Below, in pieces: positions 33,768 to 42,263 of a stretch of 42,263 nucleotides of DNA (within the stretch, counting starts at the first letter, position 1; every line of letters starts with the position of its first letter). The stretch lies in assembly GCA_029777885.1 (NCBI GenBank), contig JAKORJ010000119.1, positions 1 to 42,263 of the forward strand, given 5' to 3'. Below the pieces are notes generated by a model. It ran no database searches. It was given only the letters and a program-made list of their open reading frames with translations, and was not told where the DNA came from. The position numbers and the translations under genes are program-made. Origin of the DNA: Bacillota bacterium (GTDB taxonomy: Bacteria; Bacillota; Clostridia; Caldicoprobacterales; DTU083).

Positions 33768-34769
33768 TTGGGCAGCACTCTGACGGAAAGGGTAATCGAA
33801 GCTGAAAACATGGAGACGGTGATGGCCCTGTTTGGCAGCTTCGATGAGAATATAAAGCTTATAGAAGAGGAAACAGGGGTCAATGTGATCGCAAGAGAGA
33901 CCCAGATACGGGTCGTGGGCGGTGAAGACCAGGTAAAGCTGGCTTATACGGTAATAAATAAGCTTATCCAAATGCTTACAAGTCATGAACCGATCGATAC
34001 GGCGCAAGTGGCATATGCCATCCAGCTGGCCCGTGATGGCCAGGAGGATGCGATAAACGATCTGATATCCGATTTTATCTGCGTAAACCACAAGGGAAAA
34101 CAGATAAAGTGCAAAACCCTGGGACAGAAGCGCTATACGGACGCTATCGCCAAGAACGATATAGTATTCGGGATAGGTCCTGCAGGTACGGGAAAAACCT
34201 ATCTGGCCATGGCCATGGCCGTAAGGGCCTATAAAAGCAAGGAAATAAGCAGGATAATATTGACGAGGCCGGCGGTAGAAGCCGGTGAGAAGCTGGGCTT
34301 CCTGCCCGGTGACCTGCAAAACAAGGTGGATCCCTACTTAAGGCCATTGTACGATGCTTTACATGACCTTATGGGGTTCGATACCTACATGAAGCTGATC
34401 GAGCGGGGCACGATCGAAGTAGCCCCCCTTGCCTATATGCGAGGACGTACACTGGATGATGCCTTTATCATACTGGACGAGGCTCAGAACACTACGACCG
34501 AGCAGATGAAGATGTTCCTGACCCGGCTCGGGACAGGTTCAAAAGCGGTAGTTACAGGCGACATAACCCAGATAGACCTGCCTAAAGGCAAGCAGTCCGG
34601 GCTTATTGAGGCCGCGAAGGCGCTTAAGCACGTAAAAGGGCTGGATTTCGTATACCTGACCCACAGCGATGTTGTCCGCCATGAGCTCGTAACCCGGATA
34701 ATAGAAGCTTATGGCAGGTATGAGGCGCAAAAGGAAAAGAGCTCAGCGAAGGAAACAGGAGAGGAGTAA
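33768..34769 (+). CDS. phoH: PhoH-like ATPase
   Basis: The 333-residue protein has an N-terminal KH-like/RNA-binding stretch (about 1-110) and a P-loop ATPase domain: Walker A GPAGTGKTYLAMA (near 138-150), RPAVEAGEKLGFLPGD, Walker B IILDEAQNTT and sensor TGDITQIDLP. PhoH/YbeZ proteins work with YbeY in RNA metabolism, and ybeY follows two genes later. The start TTG 33768 lies 10 bases after AGGAGG. Only 4 bases separate its end from yqfF. The biochemical role is still debated. Confidence 0.94.
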   Translation: MGSTLTERVIEAENMETVMALFGSFDENIKLIEEETGVNVIARETQIRVVGGEDQVKLAYTVINKLIQMLTSHEPIDTAQVAYAIQLARDGQEDAINDLISDFICVNHKGKQIKCKTLGQKRYTDAIAKNDIVFGIGPAGTGKTYLAMAMAVRAYKSKEISRIILTRPAVEAGEKLGFLPGDLQNKVDPYLRPLYDALHDLMGFDTYMKLIERGTIEVAPLAYMRGRTLDDAFIILDEAQNTTTEQMKMFLTRLGTGSKAVVTGDITQIDLPKGKQSGLIEAAKALKHVKGLDFVYLTHSDVVRHELVTRIIEAYGRYEAQKEKSSAKETGEE

Positions 34770-34773
34770 TATA

Positions 34774-37020
34774 ATGAACCTGCCTGTTGTTAAAAGGGAC
34801 AAGCCAATAAGGAAAATACTTGCATTGAGGATGTTTCACAAGAGCTATTTCTGGAACATCCTGATTTTGGTATTAACCTTTTTCCTTATATTTTTCATAT
34901 TGTTCACCGCAGTATCCCCTGAGCGGTATGAGTTGAAGGTAGGGGATATAGCGCCTGAGCCCATACCAGCTCCGCGGGACGTGGAGGATGAGTTGGCCAC
35001 TCAGGCAAAAAGGCAGGAAGCCATGGAGAAGGTGCCGGAGTATTATACCCTGCACCAGAACATAACCGCCGGCACGATCGCAGAAATAGAGGAAATCTTT
35101 GAGAAAATGGACGAGGCGCGGTCGAAGGTCGAGGAACGGCTGAGACAGTGGGAGGAGGAGCAGAAGCAGGGACAAGGCGGGGAAAGCCCGATGCCTTCGT
35201 ATGCCCCCCAGGAGGAGCCCTACCGCCCCACGCCTGACCCAGCGGAGTTTTACGACGAGAAGTTCATGGGTGAGTTGAAAAGCCTCTTTACGATCCAGCT
35301 TTCAAATGACAATATCATGACCATACTCAATGCAGACAAGCAGGATTTGAATCTCCTCAAGTCACACCTGGTCGATACGATGCAGGCCATGCTGGAGGTG
35401 GGCATCAAGGAGGAGCAGCTGGCTGAAAGCAAGGCCAGTCTGGGAAACGCCCTTCAAAGCACGACGCTGCCAAATGAGCTCAAGCTGTTGGGTACGAGCA
35501 TAGGTGTGACCACCCTGAAGCCCAACCTCCTTTATGATTATATCAGGACAAACCAGGAAAAGCAGAAGGCAGCGGACCAGGTAGAGAAAGTGATATACAA
35601 GAAAGGCCAGTATATAGTCGAAGCCGGTCAGCCTGTCACCGAGGCCCAGATCAAAATGCTGGCAGAGCTCGGGCTCCTGAAGGACAACAGGATGGATGTG
35701 CCCCTTATAACCGGTATAGCCATGGCTGTTTTCATATGCCTTGGCCTGATTAGCTTATACATGGCCTACTATGAAAAGGAGCTGATTGAAAAGCCGCTGA
35801 TGCTTTTGCTGATCAGCATGATCCTGTGCCTGACCCTTGGCCTGACCTATGTCACGACCCTGCTGAACCGGTACCTGATACCCACAGCTATGGCAGGCAT
35901 GCTCCTTGCGATACTGGTAAGGCCACGCATAGCTATAGTCATCAACATGGTGCTGGCTGTACTGATAGGCTTCATGACCGGCATGCAGCTGTATACGGTG
36001 GTCATGACCTTTACAGGCGGCCTGACAGGCATCCTTATGGTCAAGTCCAGGCATCAGAGGAATTCCCTCATATGGGCGGGAGTGGGAGTAGCTGCAGTGT
36101 GCGTCATTACATTAGTGTCCATAGACATGGTGTCATCCGGCGGATGGCAGTCGCCGGTGCAAAGCTCCTTCTATGGGCTGATGAGCGGCTTGCTCTCATC
36201 GATCCTGACTATCGGGACTCTGCCCATTTGGGAGAACATATTCGGGATAATAACCCCTATCAGGCTCGTTGAGCTGTCCAACCCAAACCAACCCCTGCTG
36301 AAGCGGCTCCTGATGGAAACTCCAGGTACTTATCATCACAGCATAATCGTAGGCAACCTGGCAGAAAGCGCTGCGGATGCTATCGGAGCCAACGGCCTGC
36401 TCGCCAGGGTCGGGGCTTATTACCATGATATAGGCAAGCTTGTTCGGCCTTACTATTTCAAGGAAAACCAGCTATACAACCAAAACCCCCATGACAAGCT
36501 CAATCCCGTATTAAGCAAGAAGATCATAATCTCTCATGTCAAGGACGGCCTGGAACTTGCCAAAAAATACAAGCTGCCCGCAATGATACAGGATTTCATT
36601 GCTCAACATCACGGGACTACTGTTGTTGCGTATTTTTATCATAAAGCCAAGAACAATAATATTGACATGGATCTGGACGAATTCAGATATCCCGGGCCGA
36701 AACCCACAAGCAAGGAGACTGCCCTGGTCATGCTGGCAGATACCGCAGAGGCGGCCGTGCGGGCTATGGCTGACCATTCATCGGAAAAAATCGGCGAGCA
36801 GATCCGCAAGCTCATACGGGAGAAGTTTGCTGACGGCCAGCTCGACAATGCGGATTTGACAATGAGGGACCTGGAACTGACAGCGGAAGCCTTTACCAAC
36901 GTGATCAGCGGTATTTTCCATGAGCGGGTGGAATACCCGGATATAAACTCCTTTGATGAGAGGACGAAAACGGTAAATGACATTGCTAATGGACAACAGG
37001 CAGTCATCCCTAAACAATGA
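34774..37020 (+). CDS. 7TM-HD cyclic-di-AMP phosphodiesterase (PgpH/YqfF)
   Basis: The 748-residue protein starts at ATG 34774 behind GGAGAGGAG; 34711 is inside phoH. It has a first helix (about 27-48), a large extracytoplasmic 7TMR-HDED domain (about 50-305) with a Pro/Gln-rich loop, seven membrane helices (about 310-495), and a cytoplasmic HD domain. The HD residues are visible in TYHHSIIVGNLAE, AYYHDIGKL and IAQHHGT. PgpH of Listeria hydrolyses c-di-AMP, controlling potassium and osmotic balance. Position between phoH and ybeY is conserved. Activity is inferred from the family. Confidence 0.93.
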   Translation: MNLPVVKRDKPIRKILALRMFHKSYFWNILILVLTFFLIFFILFTAVSPERYELKVGDIAPEPIPAPRDVEDELATQAKRQEAMEKVPEYYTLHQNITAGTIAEIEEIFEKMDEARSKVEERLRQWEEEQKQGQGGESPMPSYAPQEEPYRPTPDPAEFYDEKFMGELKSLFTIQLSNDNIMTILNADKQDLNLLKSHLVDTMQAMLEVGIKEEQLAESKASLGNALQSTTLPNELKLLGTSIGVTTLKPNLLYDYIRTNQEKQKAADQVEKVIYKKGQYIVEAGQPVTEAQIKMLAELGLLKDNRMDVPLITGIAMAVFICLGLISLYMAYYEKELIEKPLMLLLISMILCLTLGLTYVTTLLNRYLIPTAMAGMLLAILVRPRIAIVINMVLAVLIGFMTGMQLYTVVMTFTGGLTGILMVKSRHQRNSLIWAGVGVAAVCVITLVSIDMVSSGGWQSPVQSSFYGLMSGLLSSILTIGTLPIWENIFGIITPIRLVELSNPNQPLLKRLLMETPGTYHHSIIVGNLAESAADAIGANGLLARVGAYYHDIGKLVRPYYFKENQLYNQNPHDKLNPVLSKKIIISHVKDGLELAKKYKLPAMIQDFIAQHHGTTVVAYFYHKAKNNNIDMDLDEFRYPGPKPTSKETALVMLADTAEAAVRAMADHSSEKIGEQIRKLIREKFADGQLDNADLTMRDLELTAEAFTNVISGIFHERVEYPDINSFDERTKTVNDIANGQQAVIPKQ

Positions 37021-37477
37021 CGGACTACAAGCCTTTTTTGAGGCTGTAGTCAGGGCCGGATTAGCCCGTCTTGAACTGAATGACGCTGTTGAGGTCAGCT
37101 TGATATTGACGGACAACGAAGAGATCCGGCGGTTGAACAGCGAGTATCGCGGGGTGGACCAGGCAACAGACGTCCTTTCATTCCCGATGCTTGAGCCGAC
37201 TGAAGCTTTAGATATTCTTAAGGATCCGCTACCTGACTATCAAAATCCCGATACCGGTGATGTAGTCCTGGGTGATATCATAATATCTGTAGAAAAGGCC
37301 ATTTCCCAGGCAAATGAGTACGGCCACAGCGTGAAGCGGGAGCTGGGCTTTTTAATGGTCCATGGCCTGTTGCACCTGCTCGGTTTCGACCATGAAAAGG
37401 ATAAGGCCTCTGAAAATGAAATGTTCCGGCTTCAGGAGGAAATATTGGGCAGCCTGGGCCTGACAAGGCCGGAATAA
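36977..37477 (+). CDS. ybeY: Endoribonuclease YbeY
   Basis: This single-strand RNA endonuclease works in 16S rRNA maturation and ribosome quality control. The 166-residue product contains RGVDQATDVLSFPM and the zinc site HGLLHLLGFDHEKD (HxxxH...H, near 121-134). ATG 36977 gives MTLLMDNRQ, which matches the usual family start; it overlaps the yqfF end by 44 bases with only a poor SD, so translation is probably coupled. ATG 36989 is an alternative. It lies with phoH upstream and era downstream, its functional partners. Confidence 0.94.
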   Translation: MTLLMDNRQSSLNNDGLQAFFEAVVRAGLARLELNDAVEVSLILTDNEEIRRLNSEYRGVDQATDVLSFPMLEPTEALDILKDPLPDYQNPDTGDVVLGDIIISVEKAISQANEYGHSVKRELGFLMVHGLLHLLGFDHEKDKASENEMFRLQEEILGSLGLTRPE

Positions 37478-37518
37478 CCTGAGATCCGGGCTTACTTTAT
37501 ACAGTAGGTATAAGGATT

Positions 37519-38223
37519 ATGAAGATAAAAGAGTTGGTTGACAGCTTCAATTATGCGATCGAAGGCTTGCTGTACTGTCTGAAGACCCAGCGCAACATGC
37601 GCATCCATTTCCTGATAGCAGTGCTGGTGCTGGTGGTCGCAGGTGTTACCCATGTGTCCAGGCTGGAGACGGTCGCGCTCTTGATTACGATCGCGCTCGT
37701 CATTGCAGCGGAGATGATCAACACGGCCATAGAATCAGCAGTCGACCTTGCCAGCAGCAAATACCATCCGCTGGCTGAGATCGCGAAGAACGTGGCCGCA
37801 GGGGCCGTATTGATAACTGCGGTCAATGCCGTTGTTGTGGGCTATCTCATTTTTCATGACAAGCTGGAGGATATTTCGCTCACAATAATATACAGGATAG
37901 AAAATATGCCTATCCATATTACAGTAATAAGCCTGGTTGTAGTTACCCTCATAGTGATAATAGTAAAGGCTTTGACCGCAAGAGGCACCTACCTGCGCGG
38001 TGGCATGCCCAGTGGTCACAGTGCCCTGGCCGCATCCCTGCTGACATCAATAATAATGCTCAGCGGTGATGTCACGATAGCATTTCTGGCAGGCATACTT
38101 ACGCTGATCGTGATGCACAGCAGGCATGAGGCAAAGGCGCACACCTTCTGGGAAATAATAACCGGGGCTGTATTGGGTATGATGGTAACAATTCTGATAT
38201 TCCAACTTTTCAGGGTAAGCTGA
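37519..38223 (+). CDS. Fused DgkA-type lipid kinase and PAP2 phosphatase
   Basis: Two domains sit in 234 residues. The first 120 are a DgkA-like kinase with three helices and the catalytic stretch AAEMINTAIESAVDL (near 62-76), which in Gram-positives phosphorylates undecaprenol. After a linker (TIIYRIENMPIHI) comes a PAP2-type phosphatase half with GGMPSGHSALAAS and SRHEAKAHTFWEIITGA, holding the catalytic histidines; the KxxxxxxRP motif is not canonical. The two activities face the same lipid pool, undecaprenol and its phosphates. It occupies the dgkA position between ybeY and cdd. Fusion seen directly; function inferred. Confidence 0.85.
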   Translation: MKIKELVDSFNYAIEGLLYCLKTQRNMRIHFLIAVLVLVVAGVTHVSRLETVALLITIALVIAAEMINTAIESAVDLASSKYHPLAEIAKNVAAGAVLITAVNAVVVGYLIFHDKLEDISLTIIYRIENMPIHITVISLVVVTLIVIIVKALTARGTYLRGGMPSGHSALAASLLTSIIMLSGDVTIAFLAGILTLIVMHSRHEAKAHTFWEIITGAVLGMMVTILIFQLFRVS

Positions 38224-38259
38224 AGCGCAAGACGATCGATCTTCATGGAGGTGTATATA

Positions 38260-38643
38260 ATGGATGATCACAAGGCATTGGCGGAAGCAGCGGTCAAGGC
38301 AAGGCTGAACGCATATGTGCCCTATTCCAGGCTGAGGGTAGGCGCGGCCTTGCTTACGGAAAGCGGGAAGGTCTATACCGGGGTCAACGTGGAAAACGTG
38401 AGCTTCGGTGCCACCGGCTGCGCTGAGCGTACTGCGATTTTCAGCGCTGTGGCGGACGGCAATACGAAGTTCAAGGCTATAGCCGTTGCTTCGGACCTTG
38501 ACACGCCGATTTTCCCTTGCGGGATTTGCAGGCAGGTCATAGCCGAATTCAAGATCCCTGAAATAATCGTCAGCGATAAAAACGGTAACTATAAAGTATA
38601 TAAGCTGGAGGAGCTTTTGCCCTTCGCTTTTACTGAATTTTGA
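38260..38643 (+). CDS. cdd: Cytidine deaminase
   Basis: The 127-residue homotetrameric enzyme deaminates cytidine and deoxycytidine for pyrimidine salvage. Catalytic and zinc motifs are GCAERTAIFSA (C, E) and PCGICRQV (CxxC); NVENVSFGATG binds the nucleoside. The start ATG 38260 follows GGAGGTG; the 38245 ATG lies before that SD. The gene lies between dgkA and era, as in Bacillus. The stop is 13 bases from era. Confidence 0.96.
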   Translation: MDDHKALAEAAVKARLNAYVPYSRLRVGAALLTESGKVYTGVNVENVSFGATGCAERTAIFSAVADGNTKFKAIAVASDLDTPIFPCGICRQVIAEFKIPEIIVSDKNGNYKVYKLEELLPFAFTEF

Positions 38644-38656
38644 AAGGGATGATAGA

Positions 38657-39559
38657 TTGGCGGGTTTTCGATCTGGCTTCATCTCAATAATAGGCAGGCC
38701 GAATGTAGGCAAATCTACGCTTATCAACAGCCTGATAGGCGAGAAGGTTGTCATTGTTTCCGACAAGCCCCAGACCACGCGAAACAGGATCCAATGCGTG
38801 CTTACACGGGAAAACTGCCAGTACATATTTATAGACACACCCGGGCTGCACAAGCCTAAGACAAAATTAGGCGAGTACATGGTCAGCACTGCGAGAAAAG
38901 CTTTAGAGGACATGGATGCCGTCCTGTTTGTGGTTGACGCGGCTGACGGCATTGGCAGCGGCGACAGGCATATAGCAGACCTGCTGAAAACAGTAACAGT
39001 ACCGGTGATTTTAGCGGTGAACAAGATAGACATAGCTGATCTTGAGCCTGCCCGGAAGGCTGTTGATGAGTTTGTAAAGGATTATAGCTTTAATGAGGTC
39101 GTCGAGATTTCGGCAGCTACCGGGCACAATCTGAGGCTGCTGGAGGACAAGCTCTATACATATTTGCCTGAGGGACCTAAATATTATCCCGACGATATGA
39201 TAACAGACCAGCCTGAAAGGGTCATCATAGCAGAGACCATCAGAGAAAAGGCTTTGCAGCTTCTGAAGGAAGAGGTGCCTCACGGCATAGGGGTCGAAAT
39301 AGAGGGCATCAATGAAAGGACTGACAAGGCGATAACCGATGTCCATGCGGTCATAATCTGTGAAAGGACCTCCCACAAGGGGATTGTCATTGGCAAGGGC
39401 GGCAGGATGCTTAAGGATATAGGAAGCCTGGCCCGACAGGATATTGAAAGGCTGCTTGGGACAAAGGTATATCTTGAGCTTTTTGTCAAGGTCAAGGAAG
39501 ACTGGCGGAATGATCAAAACACGCTAAGATCCTTGGGATATGACAAACGCAACTTGTAG
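38657..39559 (+). CDS. era: GTPase Era, 30S ribosome assembly
   Basis: Era binds the 3' end of 16S rRNA and checks 30S maturation. The 300-residue protein has G1 GRPNVGKSTL (near 13-22), the G2 region PQTTRNRI, G3 DTPG, G4 NKID, and a C-terminal KH domain with HKGIVIGKGGRMLKDIG. TTG 38657 gives (M)AGFRSGFISIIGRPNVG. The SD AAAGGGATG is moderate. Its neighbours cdd, yqzL and recO are in standard order. Confidence 0.97.
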   Translation: MAGFRSGFISIIGRPNVGKSTLINSLIGEKVVIVSDKPQTTRNRIQCVLTRENCQYIFIDTPGLHKPKTKLGEYMVSTARKALEDMDAVLFVVDAADGIGSGDRHIADLLKTVTVPVILAVNKIDIADLEPARKAVDEFVKDYSFNEVVEISAATGHNLRLLEDKLYTYLPEGPKYYPDDMITDQPERVIIAETIREKALQLLKEEVPHGIGVEIEGINERTDKAITDVHAVIICERTSHKGIVIGKGGRMLKDIGSLARQDIERLLGTKVYLELFVKVKEDWRNDQNTLRSLGYDKRNL

Positions 39560-39642
39560 CGGTTTAATTTTCATGGAATAGGGCCAACCGGAGCGGGCAG
39601 TTTAAATATATGATACGAAGTCCACAGCAAGAGGAGGCATAC

Positions 39643-39789
39643 ATGATGTTGCAGTTATTGTGGAATTGCTTTGAACAAACCGGGTGGATTTCAGCCTATT
39701 TATGCTACAGGGCATATCTTGATGCGAATGAAGAGGCTTTGGATGACGATAGCACCGACCAGGAGGAACCGGCCCAGATAAGCCAATAG
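39643..39789 (+). CDS. yqzL: YqzL-like small protein
   Basis: The 48-residue protein begins MMLQLLWNCFEQTGWISAYL and ends in an acidic, Glu/Asp-rich tail. The W-x-x-F-x-x-T-G-x-I-x-A-Y-L pattern and the position between era and recO match YqzL of Bacillus, a small protein of unknown function. SD GAGGAGG (39631-39637) fits either ATG 39643 or 39646. The 83-base gap after era shows no terminator. Confidence 0.8.
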   Translation: MMLQLLWNCFEQTGWISAYLCYRAYLDANEEALDDDSTDQEEPAQISQ

Positions 39790-39834
39790 ATGCATATATT
39801 CTATATTCAGTTAAATCTGTAGAGAAGGAATATG

Positions 39835-40575
39835 ATGAAATATATTCATACACAGGGGGTTGTCCTTAAATACACCAACATTAACGAAGCTGACAGGATG
39901 CTGACCGTATTTTCACCGGAATACGGCAAGCTCAGGGTACTGGCTAAGGGGTGCAGAAAGCCCAAAAGCAGATTTTTAGCCATGTGCCAGCCCTTCTGCT
40001 ATGGGGATCTTCACTTGAAACAGCATCACGAAATATTTATCATGACTCAGGCCGAGGTGTTCAATGCTTACTTTGATCTTAGACACGACATAGAAAGGCT
40101 GTCCTACGCTTCATATATAGTAGATCTGACAAACGGGGTGGTCCATGAAGGCGAGGGCAATGAACGCCTCTTCCCGCTGCTGTTGAAGGCATTGTCGTTT
40201 CTGTCGTTCAGTGACACACTTCCATTGGACATAGTGCTTGTCTACGAGCTTAAGCTGCTTGATATAGTAGGATACCGTCCCCTGCTGGACAGGTGCATGG
40301 TCTGCGGCGCCGGGCCGGGCGAAAAGGTCCGGTTCAATACAGCCCAAGGCGGGATAGTGTGCCAAAAGTGCAACTGCCGGGGCGACAGCCTGGAAATAAG
40401 CCAGGCTGCGGTACAGGCTATGCAGCGGATCCTTGATATCGACATGTTCAAGTCCCAATGGGTCGGGTTTGAGCCGGGGGTCAGGGAAGAGATCAATAAG
40501 CTCCTGCCCTTGTATGTGTCAGAAAAACTGGAGAAAAGGTTTGATTCCAGAAGCTTTGCAAAAAGCTTTTTTTAA
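39835..40575 (+). CDS. recO: DNA repair protein RecO
   Basis: RecO loads RecA with RecR in gap repair. The protein has an N-terminal OB domain (KYIHTQGVVLKYTNINEADRM), a helical middle and a C-terminal zinc site CMVCG...CQKC. I prefer ATG 39835 (246 residues), 5 bases after AGAAGGA; ATG 39832 adds one Met and is too close. The position after era/yqzL is standard. The last codons form half of a terminator (40551-40573), so coding and termination overlap. Confidence 0.93.
   Translation: MKYIHTQGVVLKYTNINEADRMLTVFSPEYGKLRVLAKGCRKPKSRFLAMCQPFCYGDLHLKQHHEIFIMTQAEVFNAYFDLRHDIERLSYASYIVDLTNGVVHEGEGNERLFPLLLKALSFLSFSDTLPLDIVLVYELKLLDIVGYRPLLDRCMVCGAGPGEKVRFNTAQGGIVCQKCNCRGDSLEISQAAVQAMQRILDIDMFKSQWVGFEPGVREEINKLLPLYVSEKLEKRFDSRSFAKSFF
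40551..40573 (+). terminator. Terminator embedded in the recO 3' coding end
   Basis: AAGCTTT (40551-40557) pairs with AAAGCTT (40562-40568) across a GCAA loop, then a T-run to 40573 which includes the T of the stop codon TAA. Confidence 0.75.
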
Positions 40576-40584
40576 GGTCTTGTC

Positions 40585-40612
40585 TTGACATTTCGATAAA
40601 ATTATATATTAT
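40585..40612 (+). promoter_or_regulatory. Putative sigma-A promoter of ppdK
   Basis: A perfect TTGACA (40585-40590) followed by TATTAT (40607-40612) with a 16-base spacer. Several overlapping TATA-like hexamers make the -10 uncertain. Confidence 0.55.
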
Positions 40613-40631
40613 ATAACATGGGCTCATTGAC

Positions 40632-40678
40632 AGTTTTGCTTTGCTTAGGAAAATAATACACAAGGCAATGGGAAAACT
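40632..40678 (+). other. Possible leader hairpin upstream of ppdK
   Basis: AGTTTT (40632-40637) pairs with AAAACT (40673-40678), and GCTTTG with CAAGGC inside. A leader of about 120 bases lies between promoter and start. Confidence 0.3.
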
Positions 40679-40740
40679 AAATATAGCATGAAAGCTAGCT
40701 TTAGCTTACATATTTTATAGACATGATTGGAGGAAAGTTT

Positions 40741-42263
40741 ATGGCTCACAAATACGTATACCTTTTTAGTGAAGGCAATGCGAACATGAGAGAGCTGCTT
40801 GGCGGTAAAGGCGCCAACCTGGCAGAAATGACGAATCTGGGGCTGCCTGTACCCCAGGGCTTTACAGTCACTACTGAAGCCTGTACCCGGTATTACAACG
40901 ACGGCGAGGTCATTGCAGACGAGATAGTCGAACAGATCCATGAGGCGCTGGCTAAGACAGAAGAAATCGTCTGCAAGAAATTCGGTGATCCGGCAAATCC
41001 CTTCCTGGTTTCGGTCCGTTCCGGTGCCAGGGCATCAATGCCTGGTATGATGGATACGATCCTTAATCTCGGTTTGAATGACGAGACAGTCAAAGGGCTG
41101 GCAAAGCTGACCAACAATGAAAGGTTCGCTTATGACAGCTACCGCAGGTTCATCCAGATGTTCTCTGATGTCGTAATGGAAATAGACAAGGCCAAATTCG
41201 AAGCCATACTCGATGCGGTCAAGGAAGAAAACAACGTAAAGCTGGATACCGAGCTTACAGCTGAGAACCTGAAGGATGTAGTAAGCAGGTATAAAGAGTT
41301 GTACAAGCAGGAAAAGGGCGAGGAGTTCCCCCAGGACCCCAGGACGCAGCTAATGGAAGCTGTCAAGGCAGTTTTCCGCTCGTGGAACAATCCCAGGGCG
41401 ATCGTATACAGAAGGATGAATGACATACCCAGCGATTGGGGTACAGCTGTAAACGTACAAGCCATGGTATTTGGCAATATGGGTGATGATTCCGGTACCG
41501 GCGTTGCCTTTACCCGCGACCCCTCTACCGGTGAGAAGAGATTGTATGGCGAATACCTGATGAATGCCCAGGGCGAGGATGTCGTTGCAGGTATCCGTAC
41601 TCCCCAGTCGATTTCACAGCTTGCAGAAGTCAATCCAGATGTTTACAAGCAGTTTGCTGACATAGCCAAGAAGCTTGAGGACCATTACCGCGACATGCAG
41701 GATATGGAGTTTACTATTGAAAGAGGCAAGCTCTACATGCTGCAGACCCGCAATGGCAAGAGGACAGCAAGAGCAGCTGTCAAGATAGCCGTTGACCTCG
41801 TAGCCGAGGGCAAGATCACAAAGGAAGAAGCCCTGCTCAAGGTCGATCCCAAGCAGCTAGATGCGCTCCTGCACCCGACCTTTGTACAGGAAGCCCTCAA
41901 GAAAGCAAAACCCATAGCCAAGGGTCTGCCGGCATCACCCGGAGCTGCATGCGGCGCCGTATACTTTACAGCAGATGCTGCCAAAGCTGCCGCTGAATCC
42001 GGGCAGAAGGTCATCCTTGTGCGCGAGGAGACCTCCCCTGAGGATATCGAAGGAATGTATGCATCAGAGGGTATACTGACAGCCCGCGGCGGTATGACAT
42101 CTCACGCCGCTGTTGTGGCAAGGGGTATCGGTACCTGCTGCGTTGCCGGATGCGGAGATATTTCAATAAATGAAAAGGCAAAAACATTCACGGCAGCCGG
42201 CAAGACCTACAAGGAAGGCGATATGATCTCCCTGGACGGAAGCACGGGCTATGTATATGGCGA
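40741..42263 (+). CDS. ppdK: Pyruvate phosphate dikinase, N-terminal part (runs off the window)
   Basis: It interconverts pyruvate, ATP and phosphate with PEP, AMP and PPi, which in anaerobes links glycolysis and gluconeogenesis. About 507 of roughly 880 residues are visible. These are the ATP-grasp nucleotide-binding domain ([54 protein letters not shown]) and the phosphohistidine domain. [13 protein letters not shown] places the catalytic His at residue 455, the same number as in the Clostridium symbiosum enzyme. SD GGAGGAAAG precedes ATG 40741. The C-terminal PEP/pyruvate domain is outside the window. Confidence 0.97.
   Translation, partial: MAHKYVYLFSEGNANMRELLGGKGANLAEMTNLGLPVPQGFTVTTEACTRYYNDGEVIADEIVEQIHEALAKTEEIVCKKFGDPANPFLVSVRSGARASMPGMMDTILNLGLNDETVKGLAKLTNNERFAYDSYRRFIQMFSDVVMEIDKAKFEAILDAVKEENNVKLDTELTAENLKDVVSRYKELYKQEKGEEFPQDPRTQLMEAVKAVFRSWNNPRAIVYRRMNDIPSDWGTAVNVQAMVFGNMGDDSGTGVAFTRDPSTGEKRLYGEYLMNAQGEDVVAGIRTPQSISQLAEVNPDVYKQFADIAKKLEDHYRDMQDMEFTIERGKLYMLQTRNGKRTARAAVKIAVDLVAEGKITKEEALLKVDPKQLDALLHPTFVQEALKKAKPIAKGLPASPGAACGAVYFTADAAKAAAESGQKVILVREETSPEDIEGMYASEGILTARGGMTSHAAVVARGIGTCCVAGCGDISINEKAKTFTAAGKTYKEGDMISLDGSTGYVYG

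Noticed and set aside
38047-39033. 328-codon minus-strand frame opposite dgkA-cdd-era
   Set aside because: Spans three solid genes on the other strand; no family motifs or SD.

Overview
The window reads as a chromosome segment of an anaerobic, endospore-forming Clostridia (Bacillota). Three things point there. Sporulation genes are abundant (cotF, gpr, spoIIP, yqfC, yqfD). A CIRCE/HrcA-controlled hrcA-grpE-dnaK-dnaJ operon is present. From holA to recO the gene order closely follows the classic Firmicutes backbone: holA, rpsT, gpr, spoIIP, lepA, hemW, hrcA, grpE, dnaK, dnaJ, prmA, rsmE, mtaB, HIT, rpsU, nfeD, floA, yqfC, yqfD, phoH, yqfF, ybeY, dgkA, cdd, era, yqzL, recO. A pyruvate phosphate dikinase gene runs off the right edge. 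Genus cannot be fixed from sequence alone. Nearly all genes lie on the plus strand; only cotF and rpsT are on the minus strand. Shine-Dalgarno sites are strong and TTG starts are common.

Layout. (1) 1-5.1 kb is the accessory part: the tail of an FtsX-type ABC permease and its ATPase, a SASA-type carbohydrate esterase, a Gln-rich CotF coat protein, a Gfo/Idh/MocA dehydrogenase paired with a TIM-barrel sugar isomerase, and a degraded HTH-membrane regulator. (2) 5.3-8.4 kb is an aspartate-family amino-acid operon: ACT-domain protein, homoserine dehydrogenase, and aspartokinase with an apparent internal start for a separate beta subunit. (3) 8.4-13.2 kb holds a Fur-family regulator, lspA, an unknown membrane protein, dut, an orphan solute-binding lipoprotein and holA. 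(4) 13.2-27.9 kb is the translation, sporulation and heat-shock core. (5) 28.2-32.1 kb holds a secreted EEP-family enzyme, nfeD, an interrupted floA and a small unknown protein. (6) 32.2-40.6 kb runs from yqfC to recO and includes a fused DgkA-PAP2 lipid enzyme. (7) 40.6 kb to the end is ppdK.

Within these blocks the genes form recognisable units: chaperones with their own repressor, RNA/ribosome maturation (prmA, rsmE, mtaB, ybeY, era, lepA), membrane lipid and c-di-AMP turnover (dgkA-pap2, yqfF), and spore formation.

I see no CRISPR array, tRNA, rRNA, prophage or intact insertion sequence, and no convincing new multi-gene system. The most notable observations are: an in-frame TGA at codon 45 of the flotillin gene floA, in otherwise intact and conserved sequence; an internal SD-ATG at codon 246 of aspartokinase; a collapsed HTH-membrane regulator pseudogene; a DgkA-PAP2 fusion; a terminator built into the last codons of recO; and a long hairpin between dnaK and dnaJ.
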